NCBI GenBank assembly: GCA_002347405.1
Contig: DDXB01000029.1
Coordinates: 1 to 11,486 of the forward strand
Length of the DNA stretch: 11,486 nucleotides
Direction: 5' to 3'
DNA from: Rhodocyclaceae bacterium UBA2271
GTDB lineage: Bacteria > Pseudomonadota > Gammaproteobacteria > Burkholderiales > Rhodocyclaceae
Below are positions 4,131-11,486 of the stretch, piece by piece. The notes beneath the pieces were generated by a model that had not been told where the DNA came from, made no database searches, and was given only the letters and a program-made list of their open reading frames with translations. How positions within the stretch are numbered: position 1 is the stretch's first letter; each line of letters opens with the position of its first letter. Position numbers and translations under genes: made by a program.

Positions 4131-4862
4131 ATGCCTCGCCGCCCCCGAATCCATCTTGCCGGCTTGCCGCTGCACATCGTTCAGCGCGGCCATAATCGCG
4201 ATGCCTGCTTTTTCGGCGAGGATGATTACCTCGCTTATCGTCACTGGCTTGGCGAAGCGCTCGATACCTCGGAGTGCCGGTTGCACGCCTATGTGCTGAT
4301 GACCAACCATGTCCATTTATTGCTGACGCCGCCCTCATCCGAGGCCGTGTCCAGGCTGATGATTTCACTGGGGCGGCGATACGTGCAATACATCAACAAG
4401 ACTTACCGCCGTACCGGCACTTTGTGGGACAGCCGCTACAAATCGTCGCTGGTGCAGGCCGACGATTATCTGTTGCTGTGCCAGCGCTATATCGAACTCA
4501 ACCCGGTCCGCGCCGCGATGGTGGATGACCCCGCCCATTATCGCTGGAGCAGTTATCAGGCGAACGGGCTTGGGCAAGACGACCCATTGCTGACGCAGCA
4601 TGACGTCTATCTGGCTTTGGGCCAGGAAGATGCGTCTAGGCTGAATATTTATCGCGGTTTGTTTCGCTCGGAACTCGACGATGAGGCCATCGGCGATATC
4701 CGCATGGCACTCGACCAGGGGCAGCCCCTCGGTAATTCGCGCTTTCTCGCCAGCATCGAAAAGTCAATCGGGCAGCGTCGCGAAGTCAAGCCGCGCGGCA
4801 GGCCAAGGAAGCTTGCCGCCACACCTGCGGATGCGCAGGAACAGCTATCGATAATAATGTGA
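4131..4862 (+). CDS. REP-associated tyrosine transposase (Y1_Tnp, HUH family)
   Basis: This 243-residue protein starts MPRRPRIHLAGLPLHIVQRG, the usual RAYT N-terminus. It carries the HUH motif H60-V61-H62 within MTNHVHLLL. The later YVQYIN segment holds candidate catalytic tyrosines Y84 and Y87, and YIELNPVRA plus YRWSSY follow, as in the family. Relatives nick single-stranded DNA at REP-like sequences and join through a 5'-phosphotyrosine. Here the likely substrate is the repeat family of this window, including the two copies flanking the gene. The C-terminus has a basic RPRK stretch. The protein appears full length. Its stop overlaps the lnt start as GTGA. No clear ribosome binding site precedes ATG 4131. 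Confidence 0.92.
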   Translation: MPRRPRIHLAGLPLHIVQRGHNRDACFFGEDDYLAYRHWLGEALDTSECRLHAYVLMTNHVHLLLTPPSSEAVSRLMISLGRRYVQYINKTYRRTGTLWDSRYKSSLVQADDYLLLCQRYIELNPVRAAMVDDPAHYRWSSYQANGLGQDDPLLTQHDVYLALGQEDASRLNIYRGLFRSELDDEAIGDIRMALDQGQPLGNSRFLASIEKSIGQRREVKPRGRPRKLAATPADAQEQLSIIM

Positions 4863-6391
4863 GCCTGGCCCCTTTTTTAATTGCGGCAGTACTGGGGAGT
4901 GTCAGCGTTGCCGGCTTCGCTCCGCTCGAACTGTTTCCCCTGCCGATCATTGCGCTGGCCGGGCTGTTGCGGCTGTGGCAGGACACGTCGACACCGCACC
5001 GCGCGGCGCTGCTGGGTTTCATTTGGGGGCTGGGATTTTTTCTGACCGGCGTGTCGTGGGTGTATGTCAGCCTGCATGATGTGGGCGGCATGGCCGCACC
5101 GCTGGCCGTGATCGCCACGGTGCTGTTCTGTTGCTGGCTGGCGGTGTTTCCGGCGCTGGTGGGCTATCTTTACCGCCGTCTAATGCAGACCGAGACCCGC
5201 GCCGGCTTCTGGCGCAACGCCCTGCTGTTCGCCGGACTCTGGGTGCTGAGCGAATGGCTGCGCGGCGTGTTGTTCACCGGCTTCCCCTGGCTGGCGCTGG
5301 GCTACTCGCAAACCCCGCCGAGCCCGCTGGCCGGGTTTGCGGCGGTGCTGGGCAGCTATGGCGTGGGCGGGCTGGCGGCGCTGATCGCCGCAGCGCTGGC
5401 TTTAGGGCTGCGGCGGCGCGGGACATGGCTGCTGATCATCGCCCTGCTCGGCAGCGGCGCACTGCTGCGCGGCATGGACTGGACGCAACCGGTTGGTGCG
5501 CCGTTTCGCGTCAGCCTCTTGCAGGGCAATATCCCGCAAAGCCTGAAGTGGGTGCCCGAGCGGCTGCCGCTGTCGATCGAAACCTACACCGGGCTGGCGC
5601 AGGCGCACCCGGCCGCGCTGACCGTGCTGCCGGAAACCGCCCTGCCGCTGTTCTTCCACGAGGTGCCACGCGAGGTGTTGCAGGCGCTGACGCAGCATGG
5701 CGACGCGCTGGTCGGCACAGCAGTGCGCCTGCGCGAGGGCGGCTATGTGAATGGCGCCATCGCGATTCAGCGTAGCACCGCCCCCGTAAGCGCTGACGCC
5801 GTCCTGCCGACGCCGACTTTTTCCACACAAACCTACGCCAAGCAGCATCTGGTGCCATTCGGCGAATATGTGCCGCCGGGCTTTGCCTGGTTTTTCGGGC
5901 TGGTGAATATTCCGCTGTCGGACTTTTCGGCCGGTCCGCCGCGGCAGGCACCGATCACCCTGTCCGCTCAGCCCGGGGTCAACATCGCGCCAAACATCTG
6001 TTACGAAGACCTGTTCGGCGAGGAGATCATCCGTGCCCTGCCAGGCGCGACACTGTTGATCAATCTGTCGAACACCGCCTGGTTCGGCGATTCGCTCGCC
6101 CAGCCGCAGCATCTGCAGATCGCCCGGCTGCGCGCGCTGGAGACCGGCCGCATGATGCTGCGCGCCACCAATACCGGCATCACGGCGGCCATCGCGCCCG
6201 ACGGTCGGGTGCTCGGCGCACTGCCGCCGTTCACTGCCGGCGCGCTGCAGGTCGAGGCGCAGGCGTTTGCGGGGCTGACGCCCTATGCCCGCTGGGGCAA
6301 CCTGCTGGCGCTGCTGCTGGCGCTGATTGCGGTCATTTATGCCGGTTTGCCGGCGTTGATGATTGCTTTGCGGCAGCGGCGAAGCCGGTAG
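4859..6391 (+). CDS. lnt: Apolipoprotein N-acyltransferase
   Basis: This 510-residue inner membrane enzyme transfers an acyl chain from phospholipid to the N-terminal cysteine of lipoproteins, the last step of lipoprotein maturation. Hydrophobic N-terminal segments are followed by a periplasmic nitrilase-like domain and a final membrane helix (LLALLLALIAVIYAGLPALM). The catalytic triad is visible as E259 (LPETALP), K328 (YAKQHLVPFGEY) and C381 (NICYEDLFGEE). The length is normal. The only plausible start is GTG 4859, overlapping the transposase stop as GTGA. The first residues, SLAPFLI, are encoded by the right terminal repeat of the RAYT element. The first in-frame ATG is about 70 codons in, inside the membrane region. 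Expression probably depends on readthrough and coupling from the transposase gene. Confidence 0.95.
   Translation: MSLAPFLIAAVLGSVSVAGFAPLELFPLPIIALAGLLRLWQDTSTPHRAALLGFIWGLGFFLTGVSWVYVSLHDVGGMAAPLAVIATVLFCCWLAVFPALVGYLYRRLMQTETRAGFWRNALLFAGLWVLSEWLRGVLFTGFPWLALGYSQTPPSPLAGFAAVLGSYGVGGLAALIAAALALGLRRRGTWLLIIALLGSGALLRGMDWTQPVGAPFRVSLLQGNIPQSLKWVPERLPLSIETYTGLAQAHPAALTVLPETALPLFFHEVPREVLQALTQHGDALVGTAVRLREGGYVNGAIAIQRSTAPVSADAVLPTPTFSTQTYAKQHLVPFGEYVPPGFAWFFGLVNIPLSDFSAGPPRQAPITLSAQPGVNIAPNICYEDLFGEEIIRALPGATLLINLSNTAWFGDSLAQPQHLQIARLRALETGRMMLRATNTGITAAIAPDGRVLGALPPFTAGALQVEAQAFAGLTPYARWGNLLALLLALIAVIYAGLPALMIALRQRRSR
4861..4882 (-). repeat. RAYT-associated repeat, copy R10 (right end of the element, inside lnt)
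   Basis: This inverted copy reads GAGCCTGGCCCCTTTTTTAATT on the + strand in two parts: GAGCCTGGCCCC, then TTTTTTAATT. It encodes lnt codons 2 to 8 and overlaps the transposase stop codon. Confidence 0.88.
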
Positions 6392-6433
6392 AATCAGGGT
6401 TTTGCGACACTCACCAGCCCCATTTGATTGCCA

Positions 6434-7393
6434 ATGAACCCCACGATTAGCTCCGACATCACGCCCGCAAGCGGGCATGAGTCTTCACTGAAAGTCGGCC
6501 CCAAGCCGACTTTTCAGGAAGTCATCCTGCGTCTGCAGAACTTCTGGGACCAGCAAGGCTGCGTACTCTTGCAGCCTTATGACATCGAAGTCGGCGCCGG
6601 CACCTTCCACACCGCCACTTTCTTGCGCGCCATCGGCCCCGAACCCTGGCGCGCCGCCTATGTGCAGCCGAGCCGCCGGCCGAAGGATGGCCGCTATGGC
6701 GAGAACCCCAACCGCCTGCAGCATTACTACCAGTATCAGGTGGTGCTGAAGCCCTCCCCCGCCAACATTCAGGAACTGTATCTCGACAGCCTGCGCGCAC
6801 TCGGCATCGACACCGCCGAGCATGACATCCGCTTCGTCGAGGACGACTGGGAATCGCCGACGCTGGGCGCCTGGGGCCTCGGCTGGGAAGTCTGGCTGGA
6901 CGGCATGGAAGTCACGCAGTTCACCTATTTTCAGGAGGTCGGCTCGCTGGTCTGCCGCCCGGTGCTGGGCGAGATCACCTACGGCCTCGAACGGCTGGCG
7001 ATGTATCTGCAGGGCGTAGAAAACGTCTTCGACCTGGTGTGGGCGCCAGGTGTCACCTACGGCGATGTCTATCACCAGAACGAGGTCGAGCAATCGACCT
7101 ACAACTTCGAACACTCGGACGTCGAGTGGCTGTTCAGCCAGTTTTCCAAATTCGAATCCGAGGCCAAGCGCCTGATGGGGCTGGGCCTGCCGCTGCCCGG
7201 CTTCGAGATGGTGATGAAGGCTTCGCACAGCTTCAACCTGCTCGATGCGCGCGGCGCGATTTCGGTCACCGAGCGAGCCGCCTACATTGGCCGCGTGCGG
7301 GCATTGGCGCGGGAAGTCGCGCAGGCTTATTTCGACTCGCGCGAAAAACTCGGCTTCCCGATGCTCGGCACTCAACGGCAGGAGGGCAAGTAA
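6434..7393 (+). CDS. glyQ: Glycyl-tRNA synthetase alpha subunit
   Basis: The alpha subunit of the tetrameric bacterial GlyRS activates glycine and charges tRNA-Gly together with GlyS. Family blocks are clear: FQEVILRLQNFWDQQGC, LLQPYDIEVGAGTFHTATFL, GPEPWRAAYVQPSRRP, YQVVLKPSP and FTYFQEVGSL. From ATG 6434 it has 319 residues, somewhat longer than the roughly 300 usual, because about 26 residues precede the conserved start (PTFQEVI). No ATG lies nearer the core. A TTG at 6428 would add two codons. It lies 42 bp after lnt on the same strand, and its stop abuts the glyS start. Confidence 0.97.
   Translation: MNPTISSDITPASGHESSLKVGPKPTFQEVILRLQNFWDQQGCVLLQPYDIEVGAGTFHTATFLRAIGPEPWRAAYVQPSRRPKDGRYGENPNRLQHYYQYQVVLKPSPANIQELYLDSLRALGIDTAEHDIRFVEDDWESPTLGAWGLGWEVWLDGMEVTQFTYFQEVGSLVCRPVLGEITYGLERLAMYLQGVENVFDLVWAPGVTYGDVYHQNEVEQSTYNFEHSDVEWLFSQFSKFESEAKRLMGLGLPLPGFEMVMKASHSFNLLDARGAISVTERAAYIGRVRALAREVAQAYFDSREKLGFPMLGTQRQEGK
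7380..7385 (+). promoter_or_regulatory. Ribosome binding site of glyS
   Basis: AGGAGG inside the glyQ 3' end, 8 nt before ATG 7394. Confidence 0.8.
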
Positions 7394-9460
7394 ATGAAAG
7401 ACACCCTCCTCATCGAACTCCTCACCGAGGAACTGCCGCCGAAGTCGCTGGCGAAGCTGGGCCAGTCGTTCCGCGAACAAATGCAGAAGTCGCTGGCCGA
7501 AGCCGGCTTCATTGCCGACTCAAACGCCGGCCAGTGGTTCGCCACGCCGCGCCGGCTGGCGCTGCAGTTTGTCGACTGCCTCGCCACCCAGCCCGACCGC
7601 GTCATCGAGAAGAAAGGCCCGGCAGTGGCTTCCGGCCTCGGCGCCGATGGCAAGCCGACCAAGGCGCTTGAAGGCTTCATGCGCTCGGCCGGGGTCACCT
7701 TCGACCAGTTGGAAAAACTCGATGATGGCAAGGCGGAATACTTCGTCGCCCGCATCGCCAAAAGCGGCGAGGCGCTCGATGCGCATCTGGCCGGCTTTAT
7801 CGAAGCCGCGCTGAAGAAATTGCCGGTGGCAAAAATCATGCGCTGGGGCGCGGGTGAGGCGCAGTTCGTGCGGCCGGTGCATGGCCTGATGCTGCTGCAC
7901 GGCGCGCGCATCGTGGCAGGCACTGTGCTCGGGTTGGCCAGCCGCAACATCACGCGCGGCCATCGTTTCATGGCGTCCGGCGACATCGTCATTGCCCATG
8001 CCAACGATTACGCTACAACGCTGGCCACGCAGGGCAAGGTGGTCGCCGCCTATGACGAGCGCCGCGCCATGATCCGCGCACAACTCGACACACTCGCCAA
8101 TCTGCAGCCGGGGCGTCAATGGCTGCCCGACGAAGCGCTGCTCGACGAGGTGACGGCGCTGGTCGAATTCCCGGTCGTCTATGAGGCCGGCTTCGAGGCG
8201 GAATTCCTGGCGGTGCCGCAGGAATGCCTGATCCTGACAATGAAGGCCAACCAGAAATACTTCCCCTTGTTCGCGGCCGGCAAACTGACCAACCGCTTTC
8301 TCGTCGTCTCGAACATGCAGGTGGCCGACCCGCGCCACATCATCGGCGGCAACGAGCGCGTGGTGCGGCCGCGCCTCTCCGATGCGCGCTTCTTCTTCAA
8401 CCAGGATCGCAAGGCGCCGCTGGCGGCGCGCGTCGCCAAACTGGGCAACATTGTCTATCACAACAAGCTCGGCAGCGTCGGCGAACGCGTGCAGCGACTG
8501 GCGCGACTGGCGGTGACCATTGCCGGCCATCTGGGCGCCGACAAGGCACACGCCGCGCGCGCCGCGCTGCTGGCCAAGGCCGATCTCGTCACCGACATGG
8601 TCGGCGAGTTCCCCGAGTTGCAGGGCATCATGGGCCGCTACTACGCCTTGCACGACCAGGAACCGGCGATTGTTGCCGACGCCATCGAAGGCCATTACCA
8701 CCCGCGCTTCAACGGCGACACGCTGCCGCAGGGCAACATCGCCTGCGCCGTGGCGCTGGCCGACAAGCTCGACGCACTCACCGGCTTCTTCGGCATCGGC
8801 CAGATTCCCACCGGCGACAAGGACCCCTTCGCCCTGCGCCGTGCCGCGCTGGGCGTGTTGCGCATCCTCATGGAAGCGCCGCTGCCGCTCGACCTGGCCG
8901 AACTGATCGACGCCGCCGCCGCCGGCTTTGCGCCCGGCCTGTTGCAGGGCGAGTTCAAGGCGCAACTCGCCGACTTCATGTTCGAGCGGCTGCGCAATCT
9001 GCTGCGCGAAGCCGGCCATGAGCAGAAACTCATTGATGCCGTGCTGGCGCTCAAGCCGACACGCATCGACAAGGTGCCGGCCAAGCTCGCCGCGGTGAAG
9101 GTTTTCGTCACCCTGCCCGAGGCGGCAGCGCTCGCCGCCGCCAACAAGCGCATCGTCAATATTCTCCGGAAGACCGCAGTCATCACGGATGACGTCGATG
9201 TTGCCCTGTTGCAGGAAGCAGCCGAGAAGGACCTCTTCGCCCGCCTCACGGCAATCACTCCCGCCGTGCGTTCTTTTGTCGCCAACGAAGATTATGCCGA
9301 TGCCCTGAAGGCGCTCGCCGGTCTGCGCAGCGAAGTCGATGCCTTCTTCGACGGCGTGATGGTGATGGCCGAGGAACCGCTGACACGCGCCAACCGGCTG
9401 GCGCTTTTGAAGCAATTGACCGACCTGATGAACCAGGTGGCCGATATTTCCAGGCTATGA
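7394..9460 (+). CDS. glyS: Glycyl-tRNA synthetase beta subunit
   Basis: This 688-residue partner of GlyQ carries tRNA-binding functions. It opens with the standard LLIELLTEELPPKSL. Later come MRWGAGEAQFVRPVHGLMLLHG, NITRGHRF and NQKYFPLF, the HD-like region DLVTDMVGEFPELQGIMGRYYA, and GDKDPFALRRAALGVLRI. The C-terminal anticodon-binding-type region contains NKRIVNILRK and FFDGVMVM. The length equals that of typical bacterial GlyS. ATG 7394 follows the glyQ stop with no gap and has a strong AGGAGG, so the two subunits are made together in balanced amounts. Confidence 0.98.
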   Translation: MKDTLLIELLTEELPPKSLAKLGQSFREQMQKSLAEAGFIADSNAGQWFATPRRLALQFVDCLATQPDRVIEKKGPAVASGLGADGKPTKALEGFMRSAGVTFDQLEKLDDGKAEYFVARIAKSGEALDAHLAGFIEAALKKLPVAKIMRWGAGEAQFVRPVHGLMLLHGARIVAGTVLGLASRNITRGHRFMASGDIVIAHANDYATTLATQGKVVAAYDERRAMIRAQLDTLANLQPGRQWLPDEALLDEVTALVEFPVVYEAGFEAEFLAVPQECLILTMKANQKYFPLFAAGKLTNRFLVVSNMQVADPRHIIGGNERVVRPRLSDARFFFNQDRKAPLAARVAKLGNIVYHNKLGSVGERVQRLARLAVTIAGHLGADKAHAARAALLAKADLVTDMVGEFPELQGIMGRYYALHDQEPAIVADAIEGHYHPRFNGDTLPQGNIACAVALADKLDALTGFFGIGQIPTGDKDPFALRRAALGVLRILMEAPLPLDLAELIDAAAAGFAPGLLQGEFKAQLADFMFERLRNLLREAGHEQKLIDAVLALKPTRIDKVPAKLAAVKVFVTLPEAAALAAANKRIVNILRKTAVITDDVDVALLQEAAEKDLFARLTAITPAVRSFVANEDYADALKALAGLRSEVDAFFDGVMVMAEEPLTRANRLALLKQLTDLMNQVADISRL

Positions 9461-9492
9461 GCTGCATGCAAACCGACAACAAATCAGCATTT

Positions 9493-9572
9493 CGTCATTC
9501 CGGCGAAAGCCGGAATCCACGAATTTCAACTGATCACGAAAGCACTGGATTCCGGCTTTCGCCGGAATGACG
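9493..9572. repeat. Perfect 27-bp inverted repeat pair between glyS and gmhB
   Basis: The arms 9493-9519 and 9546-9572 are exact reverse complements separated by 26 bp. Each arm is itself a near palindrome (TTCCGGC-GAAA-GCCGGAA). The type, GTCATTCCGGCGAAAGCCGG, is a widespread proteobacterial REP/MITE-like repeat. In RNA it forms a long hairpin and could terminate or stabilise transcripts between glyS and gmhB. It is unrelated in sequence to R1-R10. Confidence 0.9.
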
Positions 9573-9590
9573 GGTTATCAAGGGACTCCC

Positions 9591-10124
9591 ATGAAACTCA
9601 TCATCCTCGACCGTGACGGCGTCATCAACCAGGATTCCGATCTCTACATCAAGTCGCCGGAGGAATGGATTCCGCTGCCCGGCAGCCTGGAAGCCATCGC
9701 GCGCCTCAACCAGTGGGGCTATCGGGTGGTGGTGGCCACCAACCAGTCGGGCATCGGCCGCGGCCTGTTCGGCATGGATACGATCAACGCCATCCATGAC
9801 AAGATGATCAAGGCGGCTTCCCATGTCGGAGGCAGCATCGACGCGATTTTCTTCTGTCCGCACACCAACGCCGACAACTGCGGCTGCCGCAAACCCCAGC
9901 CCGGCATGTTCAATGAGATCGCCGCGCGCTACAACATCGATCTCGCTGGCGTGCCAGTGGTTGGCGATGCTTTGCGCGACCTGCAGGCTGCCGCCAGCGT
10001 CGGCGCACAACCCATGCTGGTGCTTACCGGCAAGGGCAAGAAAACCAAACTCGATCCGGCCCTGCCCAAGGACACCCGGATCTTTGCCGACCTTGCCGCT
10101 GCCGTAAAAAGTCTGACACCATGA
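9591..10124 (+). CDS. gmhB: D-glycero-beta-D-manno-heptose 1,7-bisphosphate 7-phosphatase
   Basis: This 177-residue cytoplasmic HAD phosphatase removes the C7 phosphate in the ADP-heptose pathway for LPS inner core. HAD motif I is LDRDGV with nucleophile D7 and D9; motif II is ATNQSG (49-54). The zinc-binding loop characteristic of GmhB is visible as C89-P-H91 and C97-G-C99, followed by K101. Motif IV is VGDALRD (D126, D130). ATG 9591 is preceded by AGGG at 6 nt; the open frame upstream runs into the inverted repeat and is not used. It probably belongs to the operon with plsC. Confidence 0.95.
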   Translation: MKLIILDRDGVINQDSDLYIKSPEEWIPLPGSLEAIARLNQWGYRVVVATNQSGIGRGLFGMDTINAIHDKMIKAASHVGGSIDAIFFCPHTNADNCGCRKPQPGMFNEIAARYNIDLAGVPVVGDALRDLQAAASVGAQPMLVLTGKGKKTKLDPALPKDTRIFADLAAAVKSLTP

Positions 10125-10172
10125 CCCCCATCCCCCCAGCCCCCTTTTCGAAGAAGAGGGTGACGAATGTTC

Positions 10173-10187
10173 AGCCGCTTTGCGGCT
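10173..10187. repeat. Short hairpin between gmhB and the acyltransferase gene
   Basis: AGCCGC-TTT-GCGGCT is a perfect 6-bp stem with a 3-nt loop in the 112-bp gap 10125-10236. There is no T-tract. It may be structural RNA in the leader of the acyltransferase gene or chance. Confidence 0.3.
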
Positions 10188-10236
10188 TCCGTGTTATTGG
10201 CTCGCCGCCTACTTGGGGCGCCTCGGCGGCTGCGGC

Positions 10237-10992
10237 ATGATATTCCTCCGTTCCCTGCTGTTCACCGTCTTCATGGTCATCAGCATGCCGCTCACCGTGC
10301 TGGGGCTGCTGCTGGTGTTCTGGTTGCCGACGCGATCCCGCCGGCTGTTTGTCATGCCCTGGGTTCGGCTGGTGATGTGGATGATGCACCACCTGTTGCA
10401 TATCGAGCAGCACCTGCTGGGCGCGGAAAACATTCCGGCGACGCCCTGCGTGGTGTTCAGCAAGCATCAGTCGACGTGGGAAACCTTCGCCCTGCAGATC
10501 CTGTTTCCGCTGTCCTCCTTTGTTTACAAGAAGGAACTGCACTGGCTGCCCTTCTTCGGGCTGGGCCTCATGCTGGTGCCCTTTGTCGGCATCGATCGCG
10601 GCGCCGGCAAGGCCGCCCTGAATCAGGTCGCCGAGCGCGGCAAGCAGCGGCTTGACGAAGGCTATTCCGTTATCATTTTTCCGGAAGGCACCCGTGTCGC
10701 GCCAGGGGAACACCGCCGCTACAAGATCGGCGGCGCCCATCTGGCTGTACATGCCGGCGTGCCGATCATTCCGATCGCCCACAATGCCGGCGAGCTGTGG
10801 GGCCGTCGGAAATTCCTGAAGCATCCGGGCACCGTGACCCTCAGCATCGGCCCGGCGATCTATCCGGAAGGCAAGACCGAAGCCGAATTGAACGCCGCCG
10901 CCGAAAACTGGATAGAAACCGAAATGCGCCGCATCAGCCCGCATCGCTACAAACATGCGATCAAGGATTCCCCAGCTGACACTGCGGCTTGA
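10237..10992 (+). CDS. plsC: 1-acyl-sn-glycerol-3-phosphate acyltransferase
   Basis: This 251-residue membrane enzyme acylates lysophosphatidic acid to phosphatidic acid in phospholipid synthesis. A hydrophobic N-terminal helix (FLRSLLFTVFMVISMPLTVL) precedes the acyltransferase motifs. Motif I is SKHQSTWE (H77 with E82 four residues on, where the textbook form is HX4D). GIDRGAG follows, then FPEGTR (148-153), and VPIIPIAHNAGELW. The glutamate version of motif I is, as I recall, common in proteobacterial PlsC-like proteins. ATG 10237 gives a normal start; a TTG at 10180 would add 19 residues. A related acyltransferase specificity cannot be excluded. It overlaps the next gene by 38 bp. Confidence 0.9.
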   Translation: MIFLRSLLFTVFMVISMPLTVLGLLLVFWLPTRSRRLFVMPWVRLVMWMMHHLLHIEQHLLGAENIPATPCVVFSKHQSTWETFALQILFPLSSFVYKKELHWLPFFGLGLMLVPFVGIDRGAGKAALNQVAERGKQRLDEGYSVIIFPEGTRVAPGEHRRYKIGGAHLAVHAGVPIIPIAHNAGELWGRRKFLKHPGTVTLSIGPAIYPEGKTEAELNAAAENWIETEMRRISPHRYKHAIKDSPADTAA

Positions 10993-11428
10993 GGCCGCCG
11001 CCCCCGATGATGACGCGCCGTGGCGCGCGGGTGGCAGCGTCGCCTATCGCGGCACCACGCTTTGCCTGGTGCTCGACACCGCCTGTCGCACTCCGGAACG
11101 TATCGGCGAGGAATTGCACCTGCCGCTCCCCCCGGCGGCGATGCCAAGGCAGATTCGCGATGCCGCCGAAAGCTGGCTGCGCGACGAAGCGCTGACGGCG
11201 ATTCGCTTGAGCATTGCGCAAAAGTCGGCGCTGGCGGGACGGCGCGCTCCAGATATCGCACTGGTGTTCGGCAAGCGCAGCGACTGGGTACAGCGCGATG
11301 GCGATAAATTGCGCTGCCACTGGCGGCTGATCGAGCAGTCGCCTGCCGTCATCGAGCAGGTGCTTGGCCGCGCGCTGGCGGCCATGCAGCCGACGCCGGT
11401 GTGCGACGACCTGTTTGCCGTGGCTTGA
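10955..11428 (+). CDS. Degenerate YgjP/M48-like protein lacking the zinc-protease motif
   Basis: This 157-residue protein lies where plsC-linked YgjP-like (DUF45/SprT-type) metallopeptidases often lie. Parts resemble that family: the central LPLPPAAMPRQIRDAAESWLRDEAL and the C-terminal HWRLIEQSPAVIEQVL, which corresponds to the family's NWRLI...VIDYVVVHE. The expected HExxH is replaced by GRALA (139-143), and the downstream part is missing. The conserved WGSC-type stretch is also degenerate (DWVQRDGD). The front of the usual domain seems lost as well. It may be a pseudoenzyme or a decaying gene. The frame is intact and overlaps plsC by 38 bp, so it is probably translated. Confidence 0.6.
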   Translation: MRSRIPQLTLRLEAAAPDDDAPWRAGGSVAYRGTTLCLVLDTACRTPERIGEELHLPLPPAAMPRQIRDAAESWLRDEALTAIRLSIAQKSALAGRRAPDIALVFGKRSDWVQRDGDKLRCHWRLIEQSPAVIEQVLGRALAAMQPTPVCDDLFAVA

Positions 11429-11486
11429 TGCTGAACATCGCCCTCCCCCCTTTGTGCGCCCTTGGCGCATCCCTCGCTTTGCTCGG

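Larger units (their letters stand above)
4085..4882 (+). mobile_element. RAYT element: Y1/HUH transposase gene bounded by inverted repeat ends
   Basis: The transposase gene is bounded by R9 (+ strand) and R10 (- strand), which share AAAAAGGGGCCAGGCTC in opposite orientation with the A-rich side outward. That is the arrangement of a REP-associated tyrosine transposase with its own REP-like ends. The solo copies R1-R8 resemble its left end (core, then GATTTAATT). No target duplication can be defined. The right end runs into the lnt coding sequence. Confidence 0.75.

Noticed and set aside
6392..6433. T-box or other leader control before glyQ
   Set aside because: The gap between lnt and glyQ is only 42 bp and shows no such structure.
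5402..6478. Long minus-strand reading frame of 358 codons opposite lnt
   Set aside because: It is a GC-rich shadow of lnt with low-complexity Q/R/A composition; the same holds for the 631-codon and 331-codon minus frames opposite glyS and glyQ.
10180..10236. Upstream TTG start adding 19 residues to PlsC
   Set aside because: The ATG at 10237 gives the family-typical FLRSLLFT start; the added stretch lies over a hairpin and has no family support.

Overview
The window looks like a betaproteobacterial chromosome (Rhodocyclales/Sterolibacteriaceae-like; this is inferred from gene order and protein style, with no database search). It has two very different halves.

Right half, about 4859-11428: a compact, GC-rich, co-directional housekeeping block. 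It holds lnt (apolipoprotein N-acyltransferase), glyQ and glyS (glycyl-tRNA synthetase alpha and beta), gmhB (heptose bisphosphatase for LPS core), plsC-type acyltransferase, and a short YgjP/M48-like protein that lacks the zinc-protease motif. Several of these serve envelope biogenesis. A 27-bp perfect inverted repeat pair lies between glyS and gmhB.

Left half, 1-4130: a patchwork of small modules separated by a dispersed repeat with core GGGGCCAGGCTCGATTT. I count ten copies: R1-R8 as solo copies, all on the + strand, plus R9 (+) and R10 (-), which flank a REP-associated tyrosine (Y1/HUH) transposase gene as inverted ends. The modules contain broken IS4 and IS30 transposases, an MNT/HEPN pair (MntA/HepT-like), a DUF4160/DUF2442 pair, a HicA/HicB pair on the minus strand, and a periplasmic DsrE-family gene on the minus strand with its own terminator.

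The most interesting structure is that the eight solo repeats fall into four pairs. Members of each pair share the same sequence downstream of the repeat: the IS4 tail after R1 and R8, the IS30 left end after R2 and R4, an unknown gene tail after R3 and R6, and a hairpin segment after R5 and R7. The shared flank stops at a different distance in each pair. This fits a repeat that moves or recombines together with one-sided flanking DNA, possibly driven by the resident HUH transposase.

The transposase element also touches the housekeeping operon. The predicted lnt start codon (GTG 4859) lies at the edge of the element's right terminal repeat, overlaps the transposase stop as GTGA, and the first residues of Lnt are encoded by the repeat. 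Lnt translation may therefore depend on the mobile element.
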